Assembly: GCF_029227915.1 (NCBI RefSeq)
Contig: NC_079875.1
Location: 40,569,201 to 40,633,200, forward strand
Length of the DNA stretch: 64,000 nt
Source: Hydractinia symbiolongicarpus
Taxonomy: Eukaryota > Cnidaria > Hydrozoa > Anthoathecata > Hydractiniidae
Reading direction: 5' to 3'
Shown: positions 49,691-63,300 of the stretch, piece by piece
How positions within the stretch are numbered: position 1 is the first letter of the stretch
Layout: each line of letters starts with the position of its first letter
Translations under genes and position numbers: made by a program
Notes under the pieces: model-generated
Databases searched by the model: none
What the model was told of the DNA's origin: nothing
What the model saw: the letters and a program-made list of their open reading frames with translations, nothing else

Positions 49691-52600
49691 CTAAAACGCT
49701 TGAGACTTGTAGTTTTTAAAAATGTTTTCATTTTTGATGAGACGCTGGATAAAAGAAGTTTGATCGCCGCCAAACGAAAACCTGCGATTTCCCGTAAATC
49801 CCGGACTCGGCCCGTATAGTCAAAAGTATACAAAGAAAGTACCCAGGGAGTAAACTCATTTCCCAAACGATTTTTTAAAATATTATTTCACCACTAAACC
49901 CATGAGAGTTGTAGTTTTTAAAAATGTTTTCATTTTTGATGAGACGCTTAATGAAAGTGGTTTAATCGCTGGCAAACGAAAACCCGCGATTTCCCGTAAA
50001 TCCCGGGCTTGGCCCGTATAGTCGAATGTATACAAAGAAAGTACCCAGGGAGTGAAATCATTTCCCGAATGATTTTTTAAATTATTTTTTTCACCACTAA
50101 AACGCATGAGACTTGTAGTTTTCAAAAATGTTTTCATTTTTGATGAGACTCTTAATGAAAGAGGTTTAATCGCCGGCAAACGAAAACCCGCGATTTCCCG
50201 AAATTTTTTCATTTTTGATGAGACGCTGAATAAAAGAAGTTTAATCGCCGGCAAACGAAAACCCGCGATTTCCCGTAAGTCCCGGGCTTGGCCCGTATAG
50301 TCAAAAAAATACAAAGAAAGTGCCCAGGGAGTAAACTCATTTCCCGAACAATTTTTTAAATTATTTTGTCACCACTAAAACGCATGAGACTTGTAGTTTT
50401 CAAAAGTGTTTTCATTTTTGATAAGACGCTGAATAAAAGAAGTTTAATCGCCGGCAAACGCAAACCTGCGATTTCCCGTAAATCATGGGCTTGGCCGTAT
50501 AGTCGAATGTATACAAAGAAAGTACCCAGGGAGTAAACTCATTTACCGAACGATTTTTTTAAATTATTTTTTCACCACTAAAACGCATGAGACTTGTAGT
50601 TTTCAAAAAAGTTTTCAATTTTGATGAGACGCCTAATGAAAGGGGTTTAATCGCCGGCAAACGAAAACCCACGATTTCCCGTAAATCCCGGGCTTGGCCC
50701 GTATAGTTGAATGTATACAAAGAAAGTACCCAGGGCGTAAACTCATTTCCTGAACGATTTTTTAAATTATTTTTTCACCATTAAAACACACCAGATTTGT
50801 TGTTTTCAAAAATGTTTTCATTTTTCATGAGACGCTTAATGAAAGGGGTTTAATCGCCGGCAAACGAAAACCCGCGATTTCCCGTAAATCCCGGGCTTGG
50901 CCCCTATAGTCGAATGTATACAAAGAAAGTACCCAGGGAGTAAACTCATTTCCCAAACGATTTTTTAAATTATTATTTCACCACTAAACGCATGAGACTT
51001 GTAGTTTTCAAAAATGTTTTCATATTTGATGGGACGCTGAATAAAAGAAGTTTAATCGCCGGCAAACGAAAACCCGCGATTTCCCGTAAATCGCGGGCTT
51101 GTCCCGTATAGTCAAAAGTAAACAAAGAAAGTACCCAGGGAGTAAACTTATTTCCCGAACGATTTTTTAAATTATTGTTTCACCACTAAAGCCCATGAGA
51201 CTTGTAGTTTTTAAAAATGTTTACATTTTTCATGCGACGCTGAATAAAAGGAGTTTAATCGCCGGCAAACGAAAACCCGCCATTTCCCGTAAACCCAGGA
51301 CTCGGCCCGTATAGTCAAAAGTATACAAAGGAAGTACCTAGGGAGTAAACTCATTTCCCGAACGATTTTTTAAATTATTTTTTCACCACTAAAACGCATG
51401 AGACTTGTAGTTTTCAAAAATGTTTTCATTTTTGATGAGACGCTGGATAAAAGAAGTTTAATCGCCGGCAAACGAAAACCCGCGATTTCCCGTAAATCCC
51501 GGACTCGGCCCGTATAGTCAAAAGTATACAAAGAAAGTACCCAGGGAGTAAACTCATTTCCCAAACGATTTTTTAAATTATTATTTCACCACTAAACCCA
51601 TGAGAGTTGTAGTTTTTAAAAATGTTTTCATTTTTGATGAGACGCTTAATGAAAGTGGTTTAATCGCTGGCAAACGAAAACCCGCGATTTCCCGTAAATC
51701 CGGGGCTTGGCCCGTATAGTCGAATGTATACAAAGAAAGTACCCGGGAGTGAAATCATTTCCCGAATGATTTTTTAAATTATTTTTTTCACCACTAAAAC
51801 GCATGAGACTTGTAGTTTTCAAAAATGTTTTTATTTTTGATGAGACGCTTAATGAAAGAGGTTTAATCGCCGGCAAACGAAAACCCGCGATTTCCCGAAA
51901 CTTTTTCATTTTTGATGAGACGCTGAATAGAAGAAGTTTAATCGCCGGCAAACGAAAACCCGCGATTTCCCGTAACTCCCGGGCTTGGCCCGCATAGTCA
52001 AAAAAATACAAAGAAAGTGCCCAGGGAGTAAACTCATTTCCCGAACAATTTTTTAAATTATTTTGTCACCACTAAAACGCATGAGACTTGTAGTTTTTAA
52101 AAATGTTTTCATTTTTGATGAGACGCTGGATAAAAGAAGTTTGATCGCCGCCAAACGAAAACCTGCGATTTCCCGTAAATCCCGGACTCGGCCCGTATAG
52201 TCAAAAGTATACAAAGAAAGTACCCAGGGAGTAAACTCATTTCCCAAACGATTTTTTAAAATATTATTTCACCACTAAACCCATGAGAGTTGTAGTTTTT
52301 AAAAATGTTTTCATTTTTGATGAGACGCTTAATGAAAGTGGTTTAATCGCTGGCAAACGAAAACCCGCGATTTCCCGTAAATCCCGGGCTTGGCCCGTAT
52401 AGTCGAATGTATACAAAGAAAGTACCCAGGGAGTGAAATCATTTCCCGAATGATTTTTTAAATTATTTTTTTCACCACTAAAACGCATGAGACTTGTAGT
52501 TTTCAAAAATGTTTTCATTTTTGATGAGACTCTTAATGAAAGAGGTTTAATCGCCGGCAAACGAAAACCCGCGATTTCCCGAAATTTTTTCATTTTTGAT

Positions 52601-54450
52601 GAGACGCTGAATAAAAGAAGTTTAATCGCCGGCAAACGAAAACCCGCGATTTCCCGTAAGTCCCGGGCTTGGCCCGTATAGTCAAAAAAATACAAAGAAA
52701 GTGCCCAGGGAGTAAACTCATTTCCCGAACAATTTTTTAAATTATTTTGTCACCACTAAAACGCATGAGACTTGTAGTTTTCAAAAGTGTTTTCATTTTT
52801 GATAAGACGCTGAATAAAAGAAGTTTAATCGCCGGCAAACGCAAACCTGCGATTTCCCGTAAATCATGGGCTTGGCCGTATAGTCGAATGTATACAAAGA
52901 AAGTACCCAGGGAGTAAACTCATTTACCGAACGATTTTTTTAAATTATTTTTTCACCACTAAAACGCATGAGACTTGTAGTTTTCAAAAAAGTTTTCAAT
53001 TTTGATGAGACGCCTAATGAAAGGGGTTTAATCGCCGGCAAACGAAAACCCACGATTTCCCGTAAATCCCGGGCTTGGCCCGTATAGTTGAATGTATACA
53101 AAGAAAGTACCCAGGGCGTAAACTCATTTCCTGAACGATTTTTTAAATTATTTTTTCACCATTAAAACACACCAGATTTGTTGTTTTCAAAAATGTTTTC
53201 ATTTTTCATGAGACGCTTAATGAAAGGGGTTTAATCGCCGGCAAACGAAAACCCGCGATTTCCCGTAAATCCCGGGCTTGGCCCCTATAGTCGAATGTAT
53301 ACAAAGAAAGTACCCAGGGAGTAAACTCATTTCCCAAACGATTTTTTAAATTATTATTTCACCACTAAACGCATGAGACTTGTAGTTTTCAAAAATGTTT
53401 TCATATTTGATGGGACGCTGAATAAAAGAAGTTTAATCGCCGGCAAACGAAAACCCGCGATTTCCCGTAAATCGCGGGCTTGTCCCGTATAGTCAAAAGT
53501 AAACAAAGAAAGTACCCAGGGAGTAAACTTATTTCCCGAACGATTTTTTAAATTATTGTTTCACCACTAAAGCCCATGAGACTTGTAGTTTTTAAAAATG
53601 TTTACATTTTTCATGCGACGCTGAATAAAAGGAGTTTAATCGCCGGCAAACGAAAACCCGCCATTTCCCGTAAACCCAGGACTCGGCCCGTATAGTCAAA
53701 AGTATACAAAGGAAGTACCTAGGGAGTAAACTCATTTCCCGAACGATTTTTTAAATTATTTTTTCACCACTAAAACGCATGAGACTTGTAGTTTTCAAAA
53801 ATGTTTTCATTTTTGATGAGACGCTGGATAAAAGAAGTTTAATCGCCGGCAAACGAAAACCCGCGATTTCCCGTAAATCCCGGACTCGGCCCGTATAGTC
53901 AAAAGTATACAAAGAAAGTACCCAGGGAGTAAACTCATTTCCCAAACGATTTTTTAAATTATTATTTCACCACTAAACCCATGAGAGTTGTAGTTTTTAA
54001 AAATGTTTTCATTTTTGATGAGACGCTTAATGAAAGTGGTTTAATCGCTGGCAAACGAAAACCCGCGATTTCCCGTAAATCCGGGGCTTGGCCCGTATAG
54101 TCGAATGTATACAAAGAAAGTACCCGGGAGTGAAATCATTTCCCGAATGATTTTTTAAATTATTTTTTTCACCACTAAAACGCATGAGACTTGTAGTTTT
54201 CAAAAATGTTTTTATTTTTGATGAGACGCTTAATGAAAGAGGTTTAATCGCCGGCAAACGAAAACCCGCGATTTCCCGAAACTTTTTCATTTTTGATGAG
54301 ACGCTGAATAGAAGAAGTTTAATCGCCGGCAAACGAAAACCCGCGATTTCCCGTAACTCCCGGGCTTGGCCCGCATAGTCAAAAAAATACAAAGAAAGTG
54401 CCCAGGGAGTAAACTCATTTCCCGAACAATTTTTTAAATTATTTTGTCAC
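49691..54450. repeat. Higher-order duplication, 2381 bp, two adjacent near-identical copies
   Basis: Copy 1 is about 49.70-52.07 kb and copy 2 about 52.08-54.45 kb. Private variants at a 2381-bp offset include GAGACTCTTAATG, AAATCATGGGC, GTTGTTTTC, TTTTTCATGAGACG, GGAAGTACCTAGGG, ATCCGGGGCTTGG and GTACCCGGGAGTG. Each copy carries two 75-bp truncated monomers (50209 / 52581 and 51897 / 54278), so the unit is not a whole number of 203-bp monomers. Confidence 0.85.
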
Positions 54451-57300
54451 CACTAAAACGCATGAGACTTGTAGTTTTCAAAAATGTTTTCATTTTTGAT
54501 GAGACGCTTAATGAAAGAGGTTTAATCGCCGGCAAACGAAAACCCGCGATTTCCCGAAATTTTTTCATTTTTGATGAGACGCTGAATAAAAGAAGTTTAA
54601 TCGCCGGCAAACGAAAACCCGCGATTTCCCGTAAGTCCCGGGCTTGGCCCGTATAGTCAAAAAAATACAAAGAAAGTGCCCAGGGAGTAAACTCATTTCC
54701 CGAACAATTTTTTAAATTATTTTGTCACCACTAAAACGCATGAGACTTGTAGTTTTCAAAAGTGTTTTCATTTTTGATAAGACGCTGAATAAAAGAAGTT
54801 TAATCGCCGGCAAACGCAAACCTGCGATTTCCCGTAAATCATGGGCTTGGCCGTATAGTCGAATGTATACAAAGAAAGTACCCAGGGAGTAAACTCATTT
54901 ACCGAACGATTTTTTTAAATTATTTTTTCACCACTAAAACGCATGAGACTTGTAGTTTTCAAAAAAGTTTTCAATTTTGATGAGACGCTGAATAAATGAA
55001 GTTTAATCGCCGGCAAACGAAAATCCGCGATTTCCCGTAAATCCTGGACTCGGCCCGTATAGTCAAAAGTATACAAAGAAAGTACCCAGGGAGTAAACTC
55101 ATTTGCCGAACGATTTTTTATATTATTTTTTTACCACTAAACGCATGAGACTTGTAGTTTTCAAAAATGTTTTCATTTTTAATAAGACGCCTAATGAAAG
55201 AGGTTTAATCGCCGGCAAACGAAAACCCGCGATTTCCCGTAAATCGCGGGCTTGTCCCGTATAGTCAAAAGTAAACAAAGAAAGTACCCAGGGAGTAAAC
55301 TCATTTCCCGAACGATTTTTTAAATTATTGTTTCACCACTAAAGCCCATGAGACTTGTAGTTTTTAAAAATGTTTACATTTTTCATGCGACGCTGAATAA
55401 AAGGAGTTTAATCGCCGGCAAACGAAAACCCGCCATTTCCCGTAAACCCAGGACTCGGCCCGTATAGTCAAAAGTATACAAAGAAAGTACCTAGGGAGTA
55501 AACTCATTTCCCGAACGATTTTTTAAATTATTTTTTCACCACTAAAACGCATGAGACTTGTAGTTTTCAAAAATGTTTTCATTTTTGATGAGACGCTGGA
55601 TAAAAGAAGTTTAATCGCCGGCAAACGAAAACCCGCGATTTCCCGTAAATCCCGGACTCGGCCCGTATAGTCAAAAGTATACAAAAGTATACAGGGAGTA
55701 AACTCATTTCCTGAACGATTTTTTAAATTATTTTTTCACCATTAAAACACACCAGATTTGTAGTTTTCAAAAATGTTTTCATTTTTCATGAGACGCTTAA
55801 TGAAAGGGGTTTAATCGCCGGCAAACGAAAACCTGCGATTTCCCGTAAATCCCGGGCTTGGCCCCTATAGTCGAATGTATACAAAGAAAGTACCCAGGGA
55901 GTAAACTCATTTCCCAAACGATTTTTTAAATTATTATTCAACCACTAAACGCATGAGACTTGTAGTTTTCAAAAATGTTTTTATATTTGATGGGACGCTG
56001 AATAAAAGAAGTTTAATCGCCGGCAAACGAAAATCCGCGATTTCCCGTAAATCCTGGACTCGGCCCGTATAGTCAAAAGTATACAAAGAAAGTACCCAGG
56101 GAGTAAACTCATTTCCCAAACGATTTTTTAAATTATTATTCAACCACTAAACGCATGAGACTTGTAGTTTTCAAAAATGTTTTCATTTTTGATGAGACGC
56201 TGGATAAAAGAAGTTTAATCGCCGGCAAACGAAAACCCGCGTTTTTCCGTAAATCCCGGACTCGGCCCGTATAGTCAAAAGTATACAAAGGAAGTACCTA
56301 GGGAGTAAACTCATTTCCCGAACGATTTTTTAAATCATTTTTTCACCACTAAAACGCATGAGACTTGTAGTTTTCAAAAATGTTTTCATTTTTGATGAGA
56401 CGCTGGATAAAAGAAGTTTAATCGCCGGCAAACGAAAACCCGCGATTTCCCGTAAATCCCGGACTCGGCCCGTATAGTCAAAAGTATACAAAAGTATACA
56501 GGGAGTAAACTCATTTCCTGAACGATTTTTTAAATTATTTTTTCACCATTAAAACACACCAGATTTGTAGTTTTCAAAAATGTTTTCATTTTTCATGAGA
56601 CGCTTAATGAAAGGGGTTTAATCGCCGGCAAACGAAAACCTGCGATTTCCCGTAAATCCCGGGCTTGGCCCCTATAGTCGAATGTATACAAAGAAAGTAC
56701 CCAGGGAGTAAACTCATTTCCCAAATGATTTTTTAAATTATTATTCAACCACTAAACGCATGAGACTTGTAGTTTTCAAAAATGTTTTTATATTTGATGG
56801 GACGCTGAATAAAAGAAGTTTAATCGCCGGCAAACGAAAATCCGCGATTTCCCGTAAATCCTGGACTCGGCCCGTATAGTCAAAAGTATACAAAGAAAGT
56901 ACCCAGGGAGTAAACTCATTTGCCGGACGATTTTTTATATTATTTTTTTACCACTAAACGCATGAGACTTGTAGTTTTCAAAAATGTTTTCATTTTTAAT
57001 GAGACGCCTAATGAAAGAGGTTTAATCGCCGGCAAACGAAAACCCGCGATTTCCCGTAAATCGCGGGCTTGTCCCGTATAGTCAAAAGTAAACAAAGAAA
57101 GTACCCAGGGAGTAAACTCATTTCCCGAACGATTTTTTAAATTATTGTTTCACCACTAAAGCCCATGAGACTTGTAGTTTTTAAAAATGTTTACATTTTT
57201 CATGCGACGCTGAATAAAAGGAGTTTAATCGCCGGCAAACGAAAACCCGCCATTTCCCGTAAACCCAGGACTCGGCCCGTATAGTCGAAAGTATACAAAG
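54451..57300. repeat. Satellite B segment with 807-bp duplication
   Basis: About 55.6-56.2 kb recurs at 56.4-57.0 kb. The private junction GTATACAAAAGTATACAGGG (near 55678 and 56485) and CCCCTATAG (55862 / 56669) are both 807 bp apart. A TTATTCAACCACTAAACGC variant is shared. A further 75-bp truncated monomer lies at about 54556. There are no genes. Confidence 0.7.
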
Positions 57301-60300
57301 GAAGTACCTAGGGAGTAAACTCATTTCCCGAACAATTTTTTAAATTATTTTTTCACCACTAAAACGCATGAGACTTGTAGTTTTCAAAAATGTTTTCATT
57401 TTTGATGAGACGCTGGATAAAAGAAGTTTAATCGCCGGCAAACGAAAACCCGCGATTTCCCGTAAATCCCGGACTCGGCCCGTATAGTCAAAAGTATACA
57501 AAGAAAGTACCCAGGGAGTAAACTCATTTCCCAAACGATTTTTTAAATTATTATTTCACCACTAAACCCATGAGAGTTGTAGTTTTTAAAAATGTTTTCA
57601 TTTTTGATGAGACGCTTAATGAAAGTGGTTTAATCGCTGGCAAACGAAAACCCGCGATTTCCCGTAAATCCCGGGCTTGGCCCGTATAGTCGAATGTATA
57701 CAAAGAAAGTACTCGGGAGTGAAATCATTTCCCGAATGATTTTTTAAATTATTTTTTTCACCACTAAAACGCATGAGACTTGTAGTTTTCAAAAATGTTT
57801 TTATTTTTGATGAGACGCTTAATGAAAGAGGTTTAATCGCCGGCAAACGAAAACCCGCGATTTCCCGAAACTTTTTCATTTTTGATGAGACGCTGAATAA
57901 AAGAAGTTTAATCGCCGGCAAACGAAAACCCGCGATTTCCCGTAACTCCCGGGCTTGGCCCGCATAGTCAAAAAAATACAAAGAAAGTGCCCAGGGAGTA
58001 AACTCATTTCCCGAACAATTTTTTAAATTATTTTGTCACCACTAAAACGCATGAGACTTGTAGTTTTCAAAAGTGTTTTCATTTTTGATGAGACGCTGAA
58101 TAAAAGAAGTTTAATCGCCGGCAAACGCAAACCTGCGATTTCCCGTAAATCCCGGGCTTGGCCGTATAGTCGAATGTATACAAAGAAAGTACCCAGGGAG
58201 TAAACTCATTTACCAAACGATTTTTTTAAATTATTTTTTCACCACTAAAACGCATGAGACTTGTAGTTTTCAAAAAAGTTTTCATTTTTGATGAGACGCC
58301 TAATGAAAGGGGTTTAATCGCTGGCAAACGAAAACCCACGATTTCCCGTAAATCCCGGGCTTGGCCCGTATAGTTGAATGTATACAAAGAAAGTACCCAG
58401 GGAGTAAACTCAATTCCTGAACGATTTTTTAAATTATTTTTTCACCATTAAAACACACCAGATTTGTAGTTTTCAAAAATGTTTTCATTTTTGATGAGAC
58501 GCTTAGTGAAAGGGGTTTAATCGCCGGCAAACGAAAACCCGCGATTTCCCGTAAATCCCGGGCTTGGCCCCTATAGTCGAATGTATACAAAGAAAGTACC
58601 CTGTGAGTAAACTCATTTCCAGAACGATTTTTTAAATTATTTTTTCACCACTAAAACGCATGAGACTTGTAGTTTTTAAAAATGTTTTTATTTTTGATGA
58701 GACGCTGCTTAAAAAAAGTTTAATCGCCGGCAAACGAAACCCCGCGATTTCACGTATATCCCGGGCTTGGCCCGTATAGTTGAATGTATATAAAGAAAGT
58801 ACCCAAGGAGTAAACTCATTTCCCGAACGATTTTTCAAATTATTTCTACACCACTAGAACAAATGAGACTTGTAGTTTTCAAAAGTGTTTTCATTTTTGA
58901 TGAGACGCTGAATAAAAGAAGTTTAATCGCCGGCAAACGCAAACCTGCGATTTCCCGTAAATCCCGGGCTTGGCCGTATAGTCGAATGTATACAAAGAAA
59001 GTACCCAGGGAGTAAAATCATTTACCGAACGATTTTTTTAAATTATTTTTTCACCACTAAAACGCATGAGACTTGTAGTTTTCAAAAAAGTTTTCATTTT
59101 TGATGAGACGCCTAATGAAAGGGGTTTAATCGCCGGCAAACGAAAACCCACGATTTCCCGTAAATCCCGGGCTTGGCCCGTATAGTTGAATGTATACAAA
59201 GAAAGTACCAAGGGAGTAAACTCATTTCCTGAACGATTTTTTAAATTATTTTTTCACCATTAAAACACACCAGATTTGTAGTTTTCAAAAATGTTTTCAT
59301 TTTTGATGAGACGCTTAGTGAAAGGGGTTTAATCGCCGGCAAACGAAAACCCGCGATTTCCCGTAAATCCCGGCTTGGCCCCTATAGTCGAATGTATACA
59401 AAGAAAGTACCCTGTGAGTAAACTCATTTCCCGAACGATTTTTTAAATTATTTTTTCACCACTAAAACGCATGAGACTTGTAGTTTTCAAAAATGTTTTC
59501 ATTTTTGATGAGACGCTGAATAAAAGAAGTTTAATCGCCGGCAAACGAAACCCCGCGATTTCCCGTATATCCCAAGCTTGGCCCGTATAGTTGAATGTAT
59601 ATAAAGAAAGTACCCAAGAAGTAAACTCATTTCCCGAACGATTTTTCAAATTATTTCTACACCACTAGAACAAATGAGACTTGTAGTTTTCAAAAATGTT
59701 TTCATTTTTAATGTGTCGCTTAATGAAAGAGGTTTAATCGCCGGCAAACAAAAACCCGCGATTTTCCGTAAATCCCGGGCTTGTCCCGTATAGTCGAATG
59801 TATACAAAGAATGTACCTAGGGAGTAAACTCATTACCCGAACGATTTTTTAAATTATTTTTTCACCACTAAAACGCATGAGACTTGTAGTTTTCAAAAAT
59901 GTTTTCATTTTTGATGAGACGCTGGATAAAAGAAGTTTAATCGCCGGCAAACGAAAACCCGCGTTTTTCCGTAAATCCCGGACTCGGCCCGTATAGTCAA
60001 AAGTATACAAAGGAAGTACCTAGGGAGTAAACTCATTTCCCGAACGATTTTTTAAATCATTTTTTCACCACTAAAACGCATGAGACTTGTAGTTTTCAAA
60101 AATGTTTTCATTTTTGATGAGACGCTGGATAAAAGAAGTTTAATCGCGGGCAAACGAAAACCCGCGATTTCCCGTAAATCCCGGACTCGGCCCGTATAGT
60201 CAAAAGTATACAAAGAAAGTACCCAGGGAGTAAACTCATTTCCCAAACGATTTTTTAAATTATTATTTCACCACTAAACCCATGAGAGTTGTAGTTTTTA

Positions 60301-63300
60301 AAAATGTTTTCATTTTTGATGAGACGCTTAATGAAAGTGGTTTAATCGCTGGCAAACGAAAACCCGCGATTTCCCGTAAATCCCGGGCTTGGCCCGTATA
60401 GTCGAATGTATACAAAGAAAGTACTCGGGAGTGAAATCATTTCCCGAATGATTTTTTAAATTATTTTTTTCACCACTAAAACGCATGAGACTTGTAGTTT
60501 TCAAAAATGTTTTTATTTTTTATGAGACGCTTAATGAAAGAGGTTTAATCGCCGGCAAACGAAAACCCGCGATTTCCCGAAACTTTTTCATTTTTGATGA
60601 GACGCTGAATAAAAGAAGTTTAATCGCCGGCAAACGAAAACCCGCGATTTCCCGTAACTCCCGGGCTTGGCCCGCATAGTCAAAAAAATACAAAGAAAGT
60701 GCCCAGGGAGTAAACTCATTTCCCGAACAATTTTTTAAATTATTTTGTCACCACTAAAACGCATGAGACTTGTAGTTTTCAAAAGTGTTTTCATTTTTGA
60801 TGAGACGCTGAATAAAAGAAGTTTAATCGCCGGCAAACGCAAACCTGCGATTTCCCGTAAATCCCGGGCTTGGCCGTATAGTCGAATGTATACACAGAAA
60901 GTACCCAGGGAGTAAACTCATTTACCAAACGATTTTTTTAAATTATTTTTTCACCACTAAAACGCATGAGACTTGTAGTTTTCAAAAAAGTTTTCATTTT
61001 TGATGAGACGCCTAATGAAAGGGGTTTAATCGCCGGCAAACGAAAACCCACGATTTCCCGTAAATCCCGGGCTTGGCCCGTATAGTTGAATGTATACAAA
61101 GAAAGTACCCAGGGAGTAAACTCAATTCCTGAACGATTTTTTAAATTATTTTTTCACCATTAAAACACACCAGATTTGTAGTTTTCAAAAATGTTTTCAT
61201 TTTTGATAAGACGCTGAATAAAAGAAGTTTAATCGCCGGCAAACGAAAACCCGCGATTTCCCGTAAGTCCCGGGCTTAGCCCGTATAGTCAAAAAAATAC
61301 AAAGAAAGTGCCCAGGGAGTAAACTCATTTCCCGAACAATTTTTTAAATTATTTTGTCACCACTAAAACGCATGAGACTTGTAGTTTTCAAAAGTGTTTT
61401 CATTTTTGATGAGACGCTTAATAAAAGAAGTTTAATCGCCGGCAAACCCAAACCTGCGATTTCCCGTAAATCCCGGGCTTGGCCGTATAGTCGAATGTAT
61501 ACAAAGAAAGTACCCAGGGAGTAAACTCATTTCCTGAACGATTTTTTAAATTATTTTTTCACCGTTAAAACACACCAGATTTGTAGTTTTCAAAAATGTT
61601 TTCATTTTTGATGAGACGCTTAGTGAAAAAGGTTTAATCGCCGGCAAACGAAAACCCGCGATTTCCCGTAAATCCCGGGCTTGGCCCCTATAGTCGAATG
61701 TATACAAAGAAAGTACCCTGTGAGTAAACTCATTTCCAGAACGATTTTTTTAATTATTTTTTCACCACTAAAACGCATGAGACTTGTAGTTTTCAAAAAT
61801 GTTTTCATTTTTGATGAGACGCTGAATAAAAGAAGTTTAATCGCCGGCAAACGAAAACCCGCCATTTCCCGTAAACCCCGGACTCGGCCCGTATAGTCAA
61901 AAGTATACAAAGAAAGTACCCAGGGAGTAAACTCATTTCCCGAACGATTTTTTATATTATTTTTTAACCACTAAACGCATGAGACTTGTAGTTTTCAAAA
62001 ATGTTTTCATATTTGATGGGACGCTGAATAAAAGAAGTTTAATCGCCGGCAAACGAAAATCCGCGATTTCCCGTAAACCCCGGACTCGGCCCGTATAGTC
62101 AAAAGTATACAAAAAAAGTACCCAGGGAGTAAACACATTTCCCGAACGATTTTTTATAATATTTTTTAACCACTAGAACGAATGAGACTTGTAGTTTTTA
62201 AAAATGTTTTCATTTTTAATGAGACGCTTAATGAAAGAGGTTTAATCGCCGGCAAACGAAAACCCGCGATTTCCCGTAAATCGCGGGCTTGTCCCGTATA
62301 GTCAAAAGTAAACAAAGAAAGTACCCAGGGAGTAAACTCATTTCCAGAACGATTTTTTAAATTATTTTTTCACCACTAAAACGCATGAGACTTGTAGTTT
62401 TTAAAAATGTTTTCATTTTTGATGAGACGCTGCTTAAAAGAAGTTTAATCGCCGGCAAACGAAACCCCGCGATTTCCCGTATATCCCGGGCTTGGCCCGT
62501 ATAGTTGAATGTATATAAAGAAAGTACCCAAGGAGTAAACTCATTTCCCGAACGATTTTTCAAATTATTTCTACACCACTAGAACAAATGAGACTTGTAG
62601 TTTTCAAAAGTGTTTTCATTTTTGATGAGACGCTGAATAAAAGAAGTTTAATCGCCGGCAAACGCAAACCTGCGATTTCCCGTAAATCCCGGGCTTGGCC
62701 GTATAGTCGAATGTATACAAAGAAAGTACCCAGGGAGTAAACTCATTTACCGAACGATTTTTTTAAATTATTTTTTCACCACTAAAACGCATGAGACTTG
62801 TAGTTTTCAAAAAAGTTTTCATTTTTGATGAGACGCCTAATGAAAGGGGTTTAATCGCCGGCAAACGAAAACCCACGATTTCCCGTAAATCCCGGGCTTG
62901 GCCCGTATAGTTGAATGTATACAAAGAAAGTACGAAGGGAGTAAACTCATTTCCTGAACGATTTTTTAAATTATTTTTTCACCATTAAAACACACCAGAT
63001 TTGTAGTTTTCAAAAATGTTTTAATTTTTGATGAGACGCTTAGTGAAAGGGGTTTAATCGCCGGCAAACGAAAACCCGCGATTTCCCGTAAATCCCGGGC
63101 TTGGCCCCTATAGTCGAATGTATACAAAGAAAGTACCCTGTGAGTAAACTCATTTCCAGAACGATTTTTTAAATTATTTTTTCACCACTAAAACGCATGA
63201 GACTTGTAGTTTTCAAAAATGTTTTCATTTTTGATGGGACGCTGAATAAAAGAAGTTTAATCGCCGGCAAACGAAACCCCGCGATTTCCCGTATATCCCA

